DNA of 64,000 nucleotides, taken from positions 1,302,001 through 1,366,000 of the forward strand of contig NZ_CP107836.1 in the NCBI RefSeq assembly GCF_036346615.1, given 5' to 3'. Position numbers and translations under genes: made by a program. The stretch comes from Streptomyces sp. NBC_00523. GTDB taxonomy: Bacteria; Actinomycetota; Actinomycetes; Streptomycetales; Streptomycetaceae. Position 1 is the stretch's first letter. Each line of letters opens with the position of its first letter. The notes beneath the pieces are model-generated. The model was not told the origin of the DNA, searched no databases, and saw only the letters and a program-made list of their open reading frames with translations. Of the stretch, positions 39,570 to 46,799 are shown piece by piece.

Positions 39570-40937
39570 TCACAGGCGTTCGAAGGAGCGGCGCAGTTCC
39601 CAGTCGGTCACGGCCGCGTCGAAGGCGTCGAGTTCGACGCGGGCCATGGTGCGGTAGTGCGCAACGACGTCCTCGCCGAACGCCTCGCGGGCGATCCCGC
39701 TCTCCTCCCAGAGCGCGGCGGCCTCGCGCAGGGTGGCCGGGACGTGGTCGTACGCGGCGGTGTAGGCGTTGCCCTCGCAGGGGTCGGGGAGTTCGAGCTT
39801 GTGCTCGATGCCGTACAGCCCTGCGGCGACGAGTCCGGCGACGGCCAGATACGGGTTGACGTCACCGCCGGGGAGCCGGTTCTCGAAGCGCAGCGAGGCG
39901 CCGTGGCCGACGACCCGGAGCGCGCAGGTGCGGTTGTCGTGGCCCCAGGCGACGGCGGTCGGGGCGAAGGAGCCGGGGCGCAGCCGCTTGTACGAGTTGA
40001 TGTTCGGCGCGAAGAGGAGGGAGAGGTCGCGCAGGGCGGCGAGCTGGCCGGCCAGGAAGTGCCGCATCACGGGGGACATCTCCCCGTCGGCACCGGCCAT
40101 GACGGAGCGTCCGGGGTCGGTGGTGGAGCGCAGCGAGAGGTGGATGTGGCAGGAGTTGCCCTCGCGCTCGTTGAACTTGGCCATGAAGGTCAGCGCCATG
40201 CCCTCCTGGGCGGCGATCTCCTTGGCTCCGGTCTTGTAGACGGCGTGCTGGTCGCAGGTGACCAGGGCCTCGTCGTAGCGGAACACGATCTCGTGCTGGC
40301 CCGGGTTGCACTCGCCCTTGGCGGACTCGACGGCGAGGCCCGCGCCCGCCATCTCGTTGCGGATGCGGCGCAGCAGGGGCTCGACGCGGCCGGTCCCGAG
40401 GACGGAGTAGTCGACGTTGTACTGGTTGACGGGGGTCAGGTCGCGGTAGCCCCGGTCCCACGCCTGTTCGTAGGTGTCCTTGAAGACGATGAACTCCAGC
40501 TCGGTGCCGACGTGGGCCGTGTAGCCGTGCTCGGCGAGGCGGGCGAGCTGGCGGCGCAGGATCTGCCGGGGCGCGGCGGTGACGGGCGTGCCGTCGGCCC
40601 AGGAGAGGTCGGCGAGGACCAGCGCGGTGCCCTCGTGCCACGGCACCCGGCGCAGCGTGTCGAGGTCGGGGCGCAGGGCGAAGTCGCCGTAGCCGTTGTC
40701 CCAGGAGGACATGGCGTAGCCGTCGACGGTGTTCATGTCGGTGTCCACGGCGAGGAGGTAGGCGCAGCCCTCGGTCCCGTGGCGGACGACCTCGTCGAGG
40801 AAGAAGGGGGCGGCGAAGCGTTTGCCCTGGAGCCGCCCCTGCATGTCGGGGAAGGCCAGGACGACGGTGTCGATCTCGCCGCTGTGCACGAGGCGGCGCA
40901 GGTCTGAGAGGGCGAGCGGGGCGGTGCGGTCGGACAC
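39570..40937 (-). CDS. glnA4: Glutamine synthetase-like enzyme, GlnA4 type
   Basis: 455 aa from GTG 40937 with GAGGAGAGG upstream. The fold is GSI: EIDTVVLAFPDMQGRLQGKRF, VGTELEFIVF (metal Glu), GECNPGQHEIVF, FMAKFNEREGNSCHIHLSL (metal His) and FAPNINSYKRLRPGSFAPTAVAWGHDNR. It lacks the adenylylation Tyr loop of true GSI and has NEREGNSCHIHLS where GlnA has NGSGMH. Best match from memory is GlnA4 of S. coelicolor, reported as gamma-glutamylethanolamide synthetase. Expected reaction: glutamate + ethanolamine + ATP to gamma-glutamylethanolamide. The adjacent ALDH, SDR and amidase support this. Confidence 0.85.
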   Translation of the reverse strand: MSDRTAPLALSDLRRLVHSGEIDTVVLAFPDMQGRLQGKRFAAPFFLDEVVRHGTEGCAYLLAVDTDMNTVDGYAMSSWDNGYGDFALRPDLDTLRRVPWHEGTALVLADLSWADGTPVTAAPRQILRRQLARLAEHGYTAHVGTELEFIVFKDTYEQAWDRGYRDLTPVNQYNVDYSVLGTGRVEPLLRRIRNEMAGAGLAVESAKGECNPGQHEIVFRYDEALVTCDQHAVYKTGAKEIAAQEGMALTFMAKFNEREGNSCHIHLSLRSTTDPGRSVMAGADGEMSPVMRHFLAGQLAALRDLSLLFAPNINSYKRLRPGSFAPTAVAWGHDNRTCALRVVGHGASLRFENRLPGGDVNPYLAVAGLVAAGLYGIEHKLELPDPCEGNAYTAAYDHVPATLREAAALWEESGIAREAFGEDVVAHYRTMARVELDAFDAAVTDWELRRSFERL

Positions 40938-41047
40938 GGACGGGTCCTCTCCTCGCGGGCCGGCTGGCGCGTACAAATCTATGGGCAGGTGGGTTGTTGT
41001 GGGTACGGTGCCGGGGTGTTCCGCGCGCCGTACGAGGGAGGGCACCG

Positions 41048-41731
41048 GTGAACCGTCCGCTGGTCGGGATCAGCACCTATCTGGTGGCTTCGGCGCGCTG
41101 GGGCGTATGGGATCTGCCGGCGGCGCTGCTGCCCGCCGGGTACGCACGGATGGTGCGGGAGGCGGGCGGCCTGGCCGTGCTGCTGCCGCCGGACGCGCCG
41201 GAGCTCGCGGCGGAGACCGTGGCCCGGCTGGACGCGGTGGTGGTGGCGGGCGGCCCCGATGTGGACCCGGCGCGGTACGGGGCCGGGCGCGATCCGCGTA
41301 CCGGGCCGCCGGCGCCGGAGCGGGACTCCTGGGAAGCGGCGCTGATCGGCGCGGCGCTGGAGACGGGGACGCCGTTGCTCGGGGTGTGCCGGGGGATGCA
41401 GCTGCTGAACGTGGTGTGCGGGGGCACCCTGACCCAGCATCTGGACGGCCACGGCGGGCCGGTGGGCGTGTTCGGTGCGCACCCGGTGACGCCGGTCCCG
41501 GGCACCCGCTACGCGGCGCTGGCGCCGGAGGTGTGCGCCGTGCCCACGTACCACCACCAGGCCGTGGACCGGATCGGCACCGGCCTGGTGGCGTCGGCGC
41601 ACGCGGCGGACGGCACCGTGGAGGCGGTCGAACTTCCCGGAGACCACTGGGTCCTGGGGGTCCAGTGGCATCCGGAGATGGGCGAGGACTTCCGCGTGGT
41701 GCGGGGTCTGGTGGAGGCCGTACGAAGCTAG
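41048..41731 (+). CDS. Class I glutamine amidotransferase-like gamma-glutamyl hydrolase
   Basis: 227 aa from GTG 41048 with AGGGAGG six bases upstream. Peptidase C26 family: nucleophile Cys in LLGVCRGMQLLNVVCGG, catalytic His-x-Glu in VQWHPEMG, and GGPDVDPARYGA loop as in PuuD. It hydrolyses gamma-glutamyl amides, releasing glutamate. It is divergent from glnA4 across 110 bp, and would complete the gamma-glutamyl pathway by removing the glutamyl handle from the oxidised product. The stop TAG overlaps the convergent stop of the APH gene in CTAG. Confidence 0.88.
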   Translation: MNRPLVGISTYLVASARWGVWDLPAALLPAGYARMVREAGGLAVLLPPDAPELAAETVARLDAVVVAGGPDVDPARYGAGRDPRTGPPAPERDSWEAALIGAALETGTPLLGVCRGMQLLNVVCGGTLTQHLDGHGGPVGVFGAHPVTPVPGTRYAALAPEVCAVPTYHHQAVDRIGTGLVASAHAADGTVEAVELPGDHWVLGVQWHPEMGEDFRVVRGLVEAVRS

Positions 41732-42687
41732 AGCCTCTGCCGGAGCCAGGTCAGGGCGGCGGCGCCCTGGGCCGCCTGGAAGGCCCGGAGCGTCGGCAGG
41801 CCCGGCGGGTCGGGGCGCAGCGTGTGCTCCGCGAAGTACCCGGCGACGGCGGCGAGTACGGCGGTGACGGCGGCGGGGTCCGCGTCCCGGCCGAGCGGGT
41901 GGGCGGTGAACAGGGCCTCGGGGTCGGGGCGGTCCGTTCCGGAGGCGTAGCCCTGGGCCGCCACGCACGGGAGCATCACCAGCAGGTCGAACCAGGGCGC
42001 GGCGCGCACCGCGTGCGGCCAGTCCACGAAGACCGTCCGGTCCCCGGTGAGCAGGATGTTGTCGGCGCGCAGGTCGCTGTGGGCGAGGGTGTCCCCGGCG
42101 ACGGCCTCGGCCCAGCCGGACTCCAGCTCCGCGAGGAGGGCGAGGTGGCCGGCGGCCCAGGGGTGGAGGCGGGCGTCGCCGCCGGCGGCGTGCAGGGTGC
42201 GCCAGCCGTCGAACATCGAGGACTTGCCCCAGTCGGCCGACGCCACGTCGGCCGGGGCCGGGGTGAGGGCCCGGGAGAGGTCCCCCACCGCCGCCAGGAC
42301 CCGGTCCAGCTCGGCGCGGTCCCAGGGCACCCGCGGCTGGCGGCCTTCGATGTCCTCCAGCACGAGGGCGACGCAGGTGCCGTCGTCGTACGAGCCGAGC
42401 AGCCGGGGCACCGGGGCGTGCGCGGGCAGCGAGGCCGTGACGCGGGCCTCGGCGCGGTGCATGTCGGGGCTGTCCGCGTTCACCTCGGCGCTCACCGCCT
42501 TGACGAAGGCCCGGCCGCCGTTCGCGAGGCGGACCCGGGCGGCGACGCCGGGCGAGAAGCCGCCGTTCTGGGTGCGGGCCTCGGTGACCGGCGCGCCGAG
42601 GATGTCCTCGACGGCCGCCCGTACGGTGGCGGGCAGTCCGGACCAGGGATGGCGGACGCCCTGCGCGGGCGGTGCGGTGGAGGTCAT
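41728..42687 (-). CDS. Aminoglycoside phosphotransferase (APH) family kinase
   Basis: 319 aa small-molecule kinase fold. The nucleotide-binding lysine is in GGRAFVKAVS, the catalytic loop is LAHSDLRADNILL (Brenner motif with Asp and Asn), and the metal Asp is in VFVDWPHAVR. The family phosphorylates hydroxyls on antibiotics, choline, homoserine or sugars; the substrate is unknown, and the genus carries many such genes that are not resistance genes. Its ATG overlaps the GNAT stop (ATGA), so the pair is one operon. Confidence 0.85.
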   Translation of the reverse strand: MTSTAPPAQGVRHPWSGLPATVRAAVEDILGAPVTEARTQNGGFSPGVAARVRLANGGRAFVKAVSAEVNADSPDMHRAEARVTASLPAHAPVPRLLGSYDDGTCVALVLEDIEGRQPRVPWDRAELDRVLAAVGDLSRALTPAPADVASADWGKSSMFDGWRTLHAAGGDARLHPWAAGHLALLAELESGWAEAVAGDTLAHSDLRADNILLTGDRTVFVDWPHAVRAAPWFDLLVMLPCVAAQGYASGTDRPDPEALFTAHPLGRDADPAAVTAVLAAVAGYFAEHTLRPDPPGLPTLRAFQAAQGAAALTWLRQRL

Positions 42688-43184
42688 CGGTCCGACTTCC
42701 CCGTGGTGCCGGGCGTGGGGGCGGCGAACCAGCTCAGGGGCGTGGGGCCGCCGGGGTCCGCGTAGCCCAGCGCCCGGTAGAGGCCCTCGCCCTCGGGGGT
42801 GGTGGTCAGATTGATGCGGAAGCAGCCGGCCGCGACGAGGTGGTCGTGGACGGCCTCGAAGGCCCGGCGGGCGTGGCCCTGCCGCCGGTGGGCGGGATCG
42901 GTGGCGACCGACGCGATGTGCCCGACGTACGAGGGGCGGCCGGGCCGGGGCAGCGACCGCGTGTACTGGCCCACCGCGCTGGACAGCAGCCGGTCCCCGC
43001 CGTCGATCACATAGGCGACGAACTGCGGGTCGGTGCTCAGCCGCTCGCGGAAGGCCGCCTCGCACTCCCGTGTCCAGCCCGCCTCCGGAACGTCGCCGAG
43101 GGAGGCGAGCATGATCAGGCGCAGCCGGGTGAGTTCAGCGGCGTCGTCCGCGCCGGCCCGCCTGAGGTGCGGCGAAGTGCCCAT
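42684..43184 (-). CDS. GNAT family N-acetyltransferase
   Basis: 166 aa from ATG 43184 (AAAGGA upstream). Motif A is HIASVATDPAHRRQGHARRAFEAVHDHL, with the RRQGHA acetyl-CoA pyrophosphate loop, and INLTTTPEGEGLYRALGYA provides motif B. N-terminal HLRRAGADDAAELTRLRLIML is typical. Acetyl acceptor unknown. Coupled by ATGA with the kinase gene; an acetyltransferase plus kinase pair suggests modification of a shared small molecule, as inference. Confidence 0.87.
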   Translation of the reverse strand: MGTSPHLRRAGADDAAELTRLRLIMLASLGDVPEAGWTRECEAAFRERLSTDPQFVAYVIDGGDRLLSSAVGQYTRSLPRPGRPSYVGHIASVATDPAHRRQGHARRAFEAVHDHLVAAGCFRINLTTTPEGEGLYRALGYADPGGPTPLSWFAAPTPGTTGKSDR

Positions 43185-43268
43185 GGTTCGTCCTTTCGCT
43201 GAAGTGCCGTGCCCCGCAAGGGTGTCGTGTCCGGCCCGGCGCGTCGCGCGGTTTTCCACGGGCTCCGC

Positions 43269-44207
43269 CTAGACCGTCCCCCCGGAGGGTTCCGACCGGG
43301 TCAGCGAGAGCAGATCGCGGGCCGGGCCCGTCGGGCGGTGGCCCGAGGGCCAGACCGCGCGCAGCTGGCGGCGCAGCCGGGCCCCGGCGATCGGGACCTT
43401 GACCAGGCGGCGGGCGGACAGCTCCTCGCCGAGCGCGAGCTCGCTCAGGACGCAGGGACCGGCGCCGCTCTCCGCCGCGCCCTTGACCGCGGTGGTCGAG
43501 GAGAGTTCCAGGAGCGGCGGGGCCAGCGGGCCGTGGACGGCGAGCGCGGCGTCCAGGACCTGGCGGGTGCCGGAGCCGTGCTCGCGCAGGATCAACGGGG
43601 TCGCGGCCAGTTCGCCCGGGGTCAGCGGGGTGCGGCGGCGGGCCCACGGGTGGGCGGGGGCGACCACGACGACGAGGCGGTCGTGCGCGATGACCGTGCC
43701 GTCGAGCCCGGCCGGGACGGACAGCCCCTCCACGAAGCCCAGGTCCGCCTCGCCGCTCAGCAGCCGCTCGGCGACCACCGCGGAGTTCCCTGCGAGCAGC
43801 GAGACGGCGGTGCCGGGGCGTTCGGCGCGCAGGGCGATGAGCCAGCCGGGGAGCAGGTATTCGGCGATGGTCATGGAGGCGGCGACCCGCAGCCGGGAGT
43901 CGCGGCGGTCGCGCAGCGCCTGGGCGCCCGCGTCGAACGCCTCGGCGGCCTCCACGACCCGGCGCGCCCAGTCGGTGACCAGGGCACCCGCGTCGGTGAG
44001 CCGGGAGCCCCGGGGCGAGCGGTCGAGGAGGGCGAGGCCGAGCTGCCGTTCCATCGAGCGGACCCGGCTGCTGGCGGCGGGCTGGGTGATGCCGACGTCC
44101 CGGGCGGCCCGGCCGAGGCTGCCGTGCCGGGCGACGGCGAGGAGCAGTTCCAGTGCGCCCAGGTCGGGCACCCGGTGGGACAGGGGGGCGGGCGGTTCGC
44201 TGGACAT
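43269..44207 (-). CDS. LysR family transcriptional regulator
   Basis: 312 aa. N-terminal winged helix with LELLLAVARHGSLGRAARDVGITQPAASSRVRSMERQLGLALLDRSPRGSRLTDAG (residues 17-72), linker helix, and an effector domain (LRVAASMTIAEYLLPGWLIALRAERPGTAVSLLAGNSAVVAERLLSGEADLGFVEG). It is encoded back to back with the TDT transporter, with 70 bp between and two dyads covering its own start, so it very probably controls both. The effector may be the transported acid. Confidence 0.92.
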   Translation of the reverse strand: MSSEPPAPLSHRVPDLGALELLLAVARHGSLGRAARDVGITQPAASSRVRSMERQLGLALLDRSPRGSRLTDAGALVTDWARRVVEAAEAFDAGAQALRDRRDSRLRVAASMTIAEYLLPGWLIALRAERPGTAVSLLAGNSAVVAERLLSGEADLGFVEGLSVPAGLDGTVIAHDRLVVVVAPAHPWARRRTPLTPGELAATPLILREHGSGTRQVLDAALAVHGPLAPPLLELSSTTAVKGAAESGAGPCVLSELALGEELSARRLVKVPIAGARLRRQLRAVWPSGHRPTGPARDLLSLTRSEPSGGTV

Positions 44208-44229
44208 AAGTCCACCTTATGACCTCATA
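44205..44229. promoter_or_regulatory. Overlapping dyads, probable LysR operator
   Basis: CATAAG-TCCAC-CTTATG (44205-44221) includes the LysR ATG. It overlaps TATGA-CC-TCATA (44218-44229). The TNA-rich dyads just upstream of the divergent TDT gene fit a LysR binding region. Confidence 0.6.
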
Positions 44230-44277
44230 GAGCGGTGCTCCCTGGTGGGGTTCTCCGGCGCCGCAGAAGATCGTGGC

Positions 44278-45426
44278 ATGGCCATCTATCTGCGGACCCG
44301 CACCTCTCCCCCGTACTCCGGTATCTTCCGGCGGCCCGCGCTGCGGCACTTCGGGCCCAACTGGTACGCCACGGTGATGGGCACCGCGATCGTCGCGAGC
44401 GCGGGTGCGGCGCTGCCGGTGCACGTGCCGGGGCTGCGCGGCGCCTGCACGGTGGTCTGGCTGTTCTCGGCGCTGCTGCTCGCCGCCGTGCTGGCCGCCC
44501 GCGCCGGGCACTGGGCGGCCCACCGCGACCAGGCGCGCGCCCATCTCGCGGACCAGGCCGTCGCGCCGTTCTACGGCTGCCTGTCGATGGCGCTGCTGGC
44601 CGTCGGCGGCTCCGGAATGACCGTGGGCAAGGACCTCATCGGGCACCCGGCGGCGCTCGCGCTGGACGTGGTCCTGTACACGGCGGGCACGGTGACCGGC
44701 CTGGTGGCGGCCGTGGCGGTCCCGTACCTCATGATCACGCGCCACCGGCCGGAGCCGGGCACCGCGTCCCCCGTGTGGCTGCTGCCGGTGGTGGCGCCGA
44801 TGGTGTCGGCCGCGCTCGGCCCGCTGCTCGTGGCGGAGCTGCCCCCGGGCCAGGGGCGCGAGGCGCTGCTGCTGGGCTGCTACGCGATGTTCGGGCTGAG
44901 CCTGCTGGCGACGCTGGTCATGCTCCCGCTGGTCTTCGGACGGCTGGTGCACGGGGGCCCGCTGCCGCTCGCCCTGACGCCCACCCTGTTCCTGGTGCTC
45001 GGCCCGCTGGGCCAGTCGACCACCGCGGTCAACGCGCTGGCCGATGTGGCGCCGGGTGCGATCGGAAGCCCGTACGCCTCGGCGCTGCGGGCCTTCGCGG
45101 TGCTGTACGGGGTGCCGGTGATGGGCTTCGCCCTGATGTGGCTGGCCCTGGCCGTGGCACTGGTGGCGCGGGCGGTCCGGGGTGGGATGACGTTCTCGAT
45201 GACCTGGTGGGGCTTCACCTTCCCCGTCGGCACCTGTGTGACGGGCGCGGCGGGCCTGGCCCGGCACACCGGACTGACCGCGTTCACCTGGCTGGCCGTC
45301 GCGCTGTACGTGCTGCTGGTGTCGGCGTGGGCGGTGGCGGGCGTACGCACGGTGCGCGGGCTGCTCAGCGGAGTGCTGCTCGCAGCGCCTCGGGGGCCCG
45401 TACCAGCGACGGCCCGTACCAGGTGA
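44278..45426 (+). CDS. TDT family (SLAC1/TehA-type) transporter
   Basis: 382 aa, about ten TM helices beginning RHFGPNWYATVMGTAIVASAGAAL (the FGPNWYA opening is a TDT signature). Later helices include APFYGCLSMALLAVGGSGM, PVWLLPVVAPMVSAALGPLL and FSMTWWGFTFPVGTCVTGAAGLA. The family moves C4-dicarboxylates, sulfite or tellurite. Regulation by the divergent LysR protein is likely. Its last 62 bp overlap the convergent metal-receptor gene, so both C-termini are encoded by the same DNA. Confidence 0.88.
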   Translation: MAIYLRTRTSPPYSGIFRRPALRHFGPNWYATVMGTAIVASAGAALPVHVPGLRGACTVVWLFSALLLAAVLAARAGHWAAHRDQARAHLADQAVAPFYGCLSMALLAVGGSGMTVGKDLIGHPAALALDVVLYTAGTVTGLVAAVAVPYLMITRHRPEPGTASPVWLLPVVAPMVSAALGPLLVAELPPGQGREALLLGCYAMFGLSLLATLVMLPLVFGRLVHGGPLPLALTPTLFLVLGPLGQSTTAVNALADVAPGAIGSPYASALRAFAVLYGVPVMGFALMWLALAVALVARAVRGGMTFSMTWWGFTFPVGTCVTGAAGLARHTGLTAFTWLAVALYVLLVSAWAVAGVRTVRGLLSGVLLAAPRGPVPATARTR

Positions 45427-46072
45427 GGTACCGCCCGTCGACCAGGGCGGCGGGCAGGCCCGGGAAGGCCTCCGGCCCGTCATCCCGGGTGAAGCGGTAG
45501 GGCTCGTCGGGCAGGACCACCAGCTCGGCGCCGGCCGCGTTGAGCTCGTCGAGCGGGACGCGCGGGTAGCGCTCGGCGTGGTCCGCGTACACGTTGGCCA
45601 CGCCGAGCCGGGCCAGCAGGTCACCGGCGAAGGTGTCGCGACCCAGCACCATCCACGGCCTGCGCCACACCGGGACGATCGCGCGGCGCGGCGGACCGGG
45701 CGGCGGGAGGGACGCCCAGGCGGCCTCGGCCTCGTCAAGCCAGCACGGACGGGGCAGCCCGCAGGCTCCGGTCAGCAGCCGGTCCAGTTCGCCGAAGGCG
45801 TCGTCCAGGGTGCGGACGGTGGTGACGAGGACGTCCGCGCCGGCGTCCTCCAGGGCGGCGAGGTCGGGGGCCCGGTTCTCCTCCTCGTTGGCCACCACCA
45901 GGTCGGGGCGCAGGGCCAGGATCGCGTCCACGTCGGGGTTCTTGGTGCCGCCGACGCGGACGGCGGCGAGTCCGGCCGGGTGGGTGCACCAGTCGGTGAC
46001 GCCGACGAGCAGCCCGGGGGCCGTCCCGGCGACGGCCTCGGTGAGGGAGGGGACCAGGGAGACGACGCGCAC
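45365..46072 (-). CDS. Cobalamin/metal-binding receptor-like protein (helical-backbone SBP fold)
   Basis: 235 aa from GTG 46072, starting VRVVSLVPSLTEAVAGTAPGLLVGVTDWCTHP. It has VRVGGTKNPDVDAILALRPDLVVANEEENRAPDLAALEDAGADVLVTTVRTLDD and VWRRPWMVLGRDTFAGDLLARLGVANVY. This is the BtuF/FhuD-type fold with a helical backbone, but without signal peptide or lipobox, so it stays in the cytosol and is not a normal transporter component. Ligand could be a corrinoid or haem; not shown. It follows the XRE-cupin regulator by 8 bp. Confidence 0.83.
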   Translation of the reverse strand: MRVVSLVPSLTEAVAGTAPGLLVGVTDWCTHPAGLAAVRVGGTKNPDVDAILALRPDLVVANEEENRAPDLAALEDAGADVLVTTVRTLDDAFGELDRLLTGACGLPRPCWLDEAEAAWASLPPPGPPRRAIVPVWRRPWMVLGRDTFAGDLLARLGVANVYADHAERYPRVPLDELNAAGAELVVLPDEPYRFTRDDGPEAFPGLPAALVDGRYLTWYGPSLVRAPEALRAALR

Positions 46073-46080
46073 GGCGGCCC

Positions 46081-46626
46081 TCAGCGCCTGGGGTCGGACG
46101 TGGCGTCGATGTGTTCGGCAACCGCGACGCACAGCAGCCGGGTGCCGGGGAGGGTGGCCCGCCAGCGGTGGCGCACCCCGCCGGACAGGAAGAGCGTGTC
46201 GCCCTGGACCAGCCGGTAGGCCCGCCCCTCGGCCTCCACTTCGGCGGCGCCCTCGGCGACGTACAGGAGCTCGTCGTTGCGGTGCTGGAACTCGCGCCCG
46301 AGGTCGAGTTCCCCGGTGAATTCCAGGGCGCTGAGCTGGTGGCGTCCGCGGACCACCCGGTGCACCCCGTCCTCCTGGGCGGCGCGCACGACGTCGACCG
46401 CGCGTGCGGAGTCCGCGGCGGCGTGCAGCCGGGCCGTGGTGGTCTCCAGCGCCTCGGCGACCCGGTCGAGCGACCGGGCGCTGGGTCTGGCGCGCTCGTT
46501 CTCGATCTGGCTGAGGAACGGCACGGAAAGGCCGCTGCGCGAGGCAACCGCGGCCAGGGTGAGTCCCAGGGATCTGCGCTGTCGGCGGACGGCAGCGCCC
46601 ACCCGGAGTGTTTCCTTCTCGTCCAT
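46081..46626 (-). CDS. XRE family regulator with cupin domain
   Basis: 181 aa from ATG 46626 (GGGAGGGAG upstream). Residues 9-65 form an XRE helix-turn-helix (VGAAVRRQRRSLGLTLAAVASRSGLSVPFLSQIENERARPSARSLDRVAEAL). Residues 105-175 form a cupin barrel (FQHRNDELLYVAEGAAEVEAEGRAYRLVQGDTLFLSGGVRHRWRA). Such regulators sense amino acids, polyamines or short metabolites through the cupin. Cotranscribed with the metal-receptor-like gene; targets unknown. Confidence 0.9.
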   Translation of the reverse strand: MDEKETLRVGAAVRRQRRSLGLTLAAVASRSGLSVPFLSQIENERARPSARSLDRVAEALETTTARLHAAADSARAVDVVRAAQEDGVHRVVRGRHQLSALEFTGELDLGREFQHRNDELLYVAEGAAEVEAEGRAYRLVQGDTLFLSGGVRHRWRATLPGTRLLCVAVAEHIDATSDPRR

Positions 46627-46724
46627 GTCCGGCTCCCTCCCGAAACGCCATCCTTCCGGTTGTGGGCCCTTCGCGCACACCGTTAGGCGAGGACGGCCCG
46701 GAAAGTGAGCACTCCGGAACGCCG

Positions 46725-46763
46725 GAAGGGGTGGGTCGCGCGGACGGCGCGACCCACCCCTTC
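46725..46763 (-). terminator. Strong terminator of the opuA operon
   Basis: Perfect 17-bp stem GAAGGGGTGGGTCGCGC / GCGCGACCCACCCCTTC with a 5-nt loop, 36 bp past the permease stop. Confidence 0.88.
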
Positions 46764-46799
46764 ACGGGCTGCGGCCCTGGTCGGGGCCGGTGACGGCTC

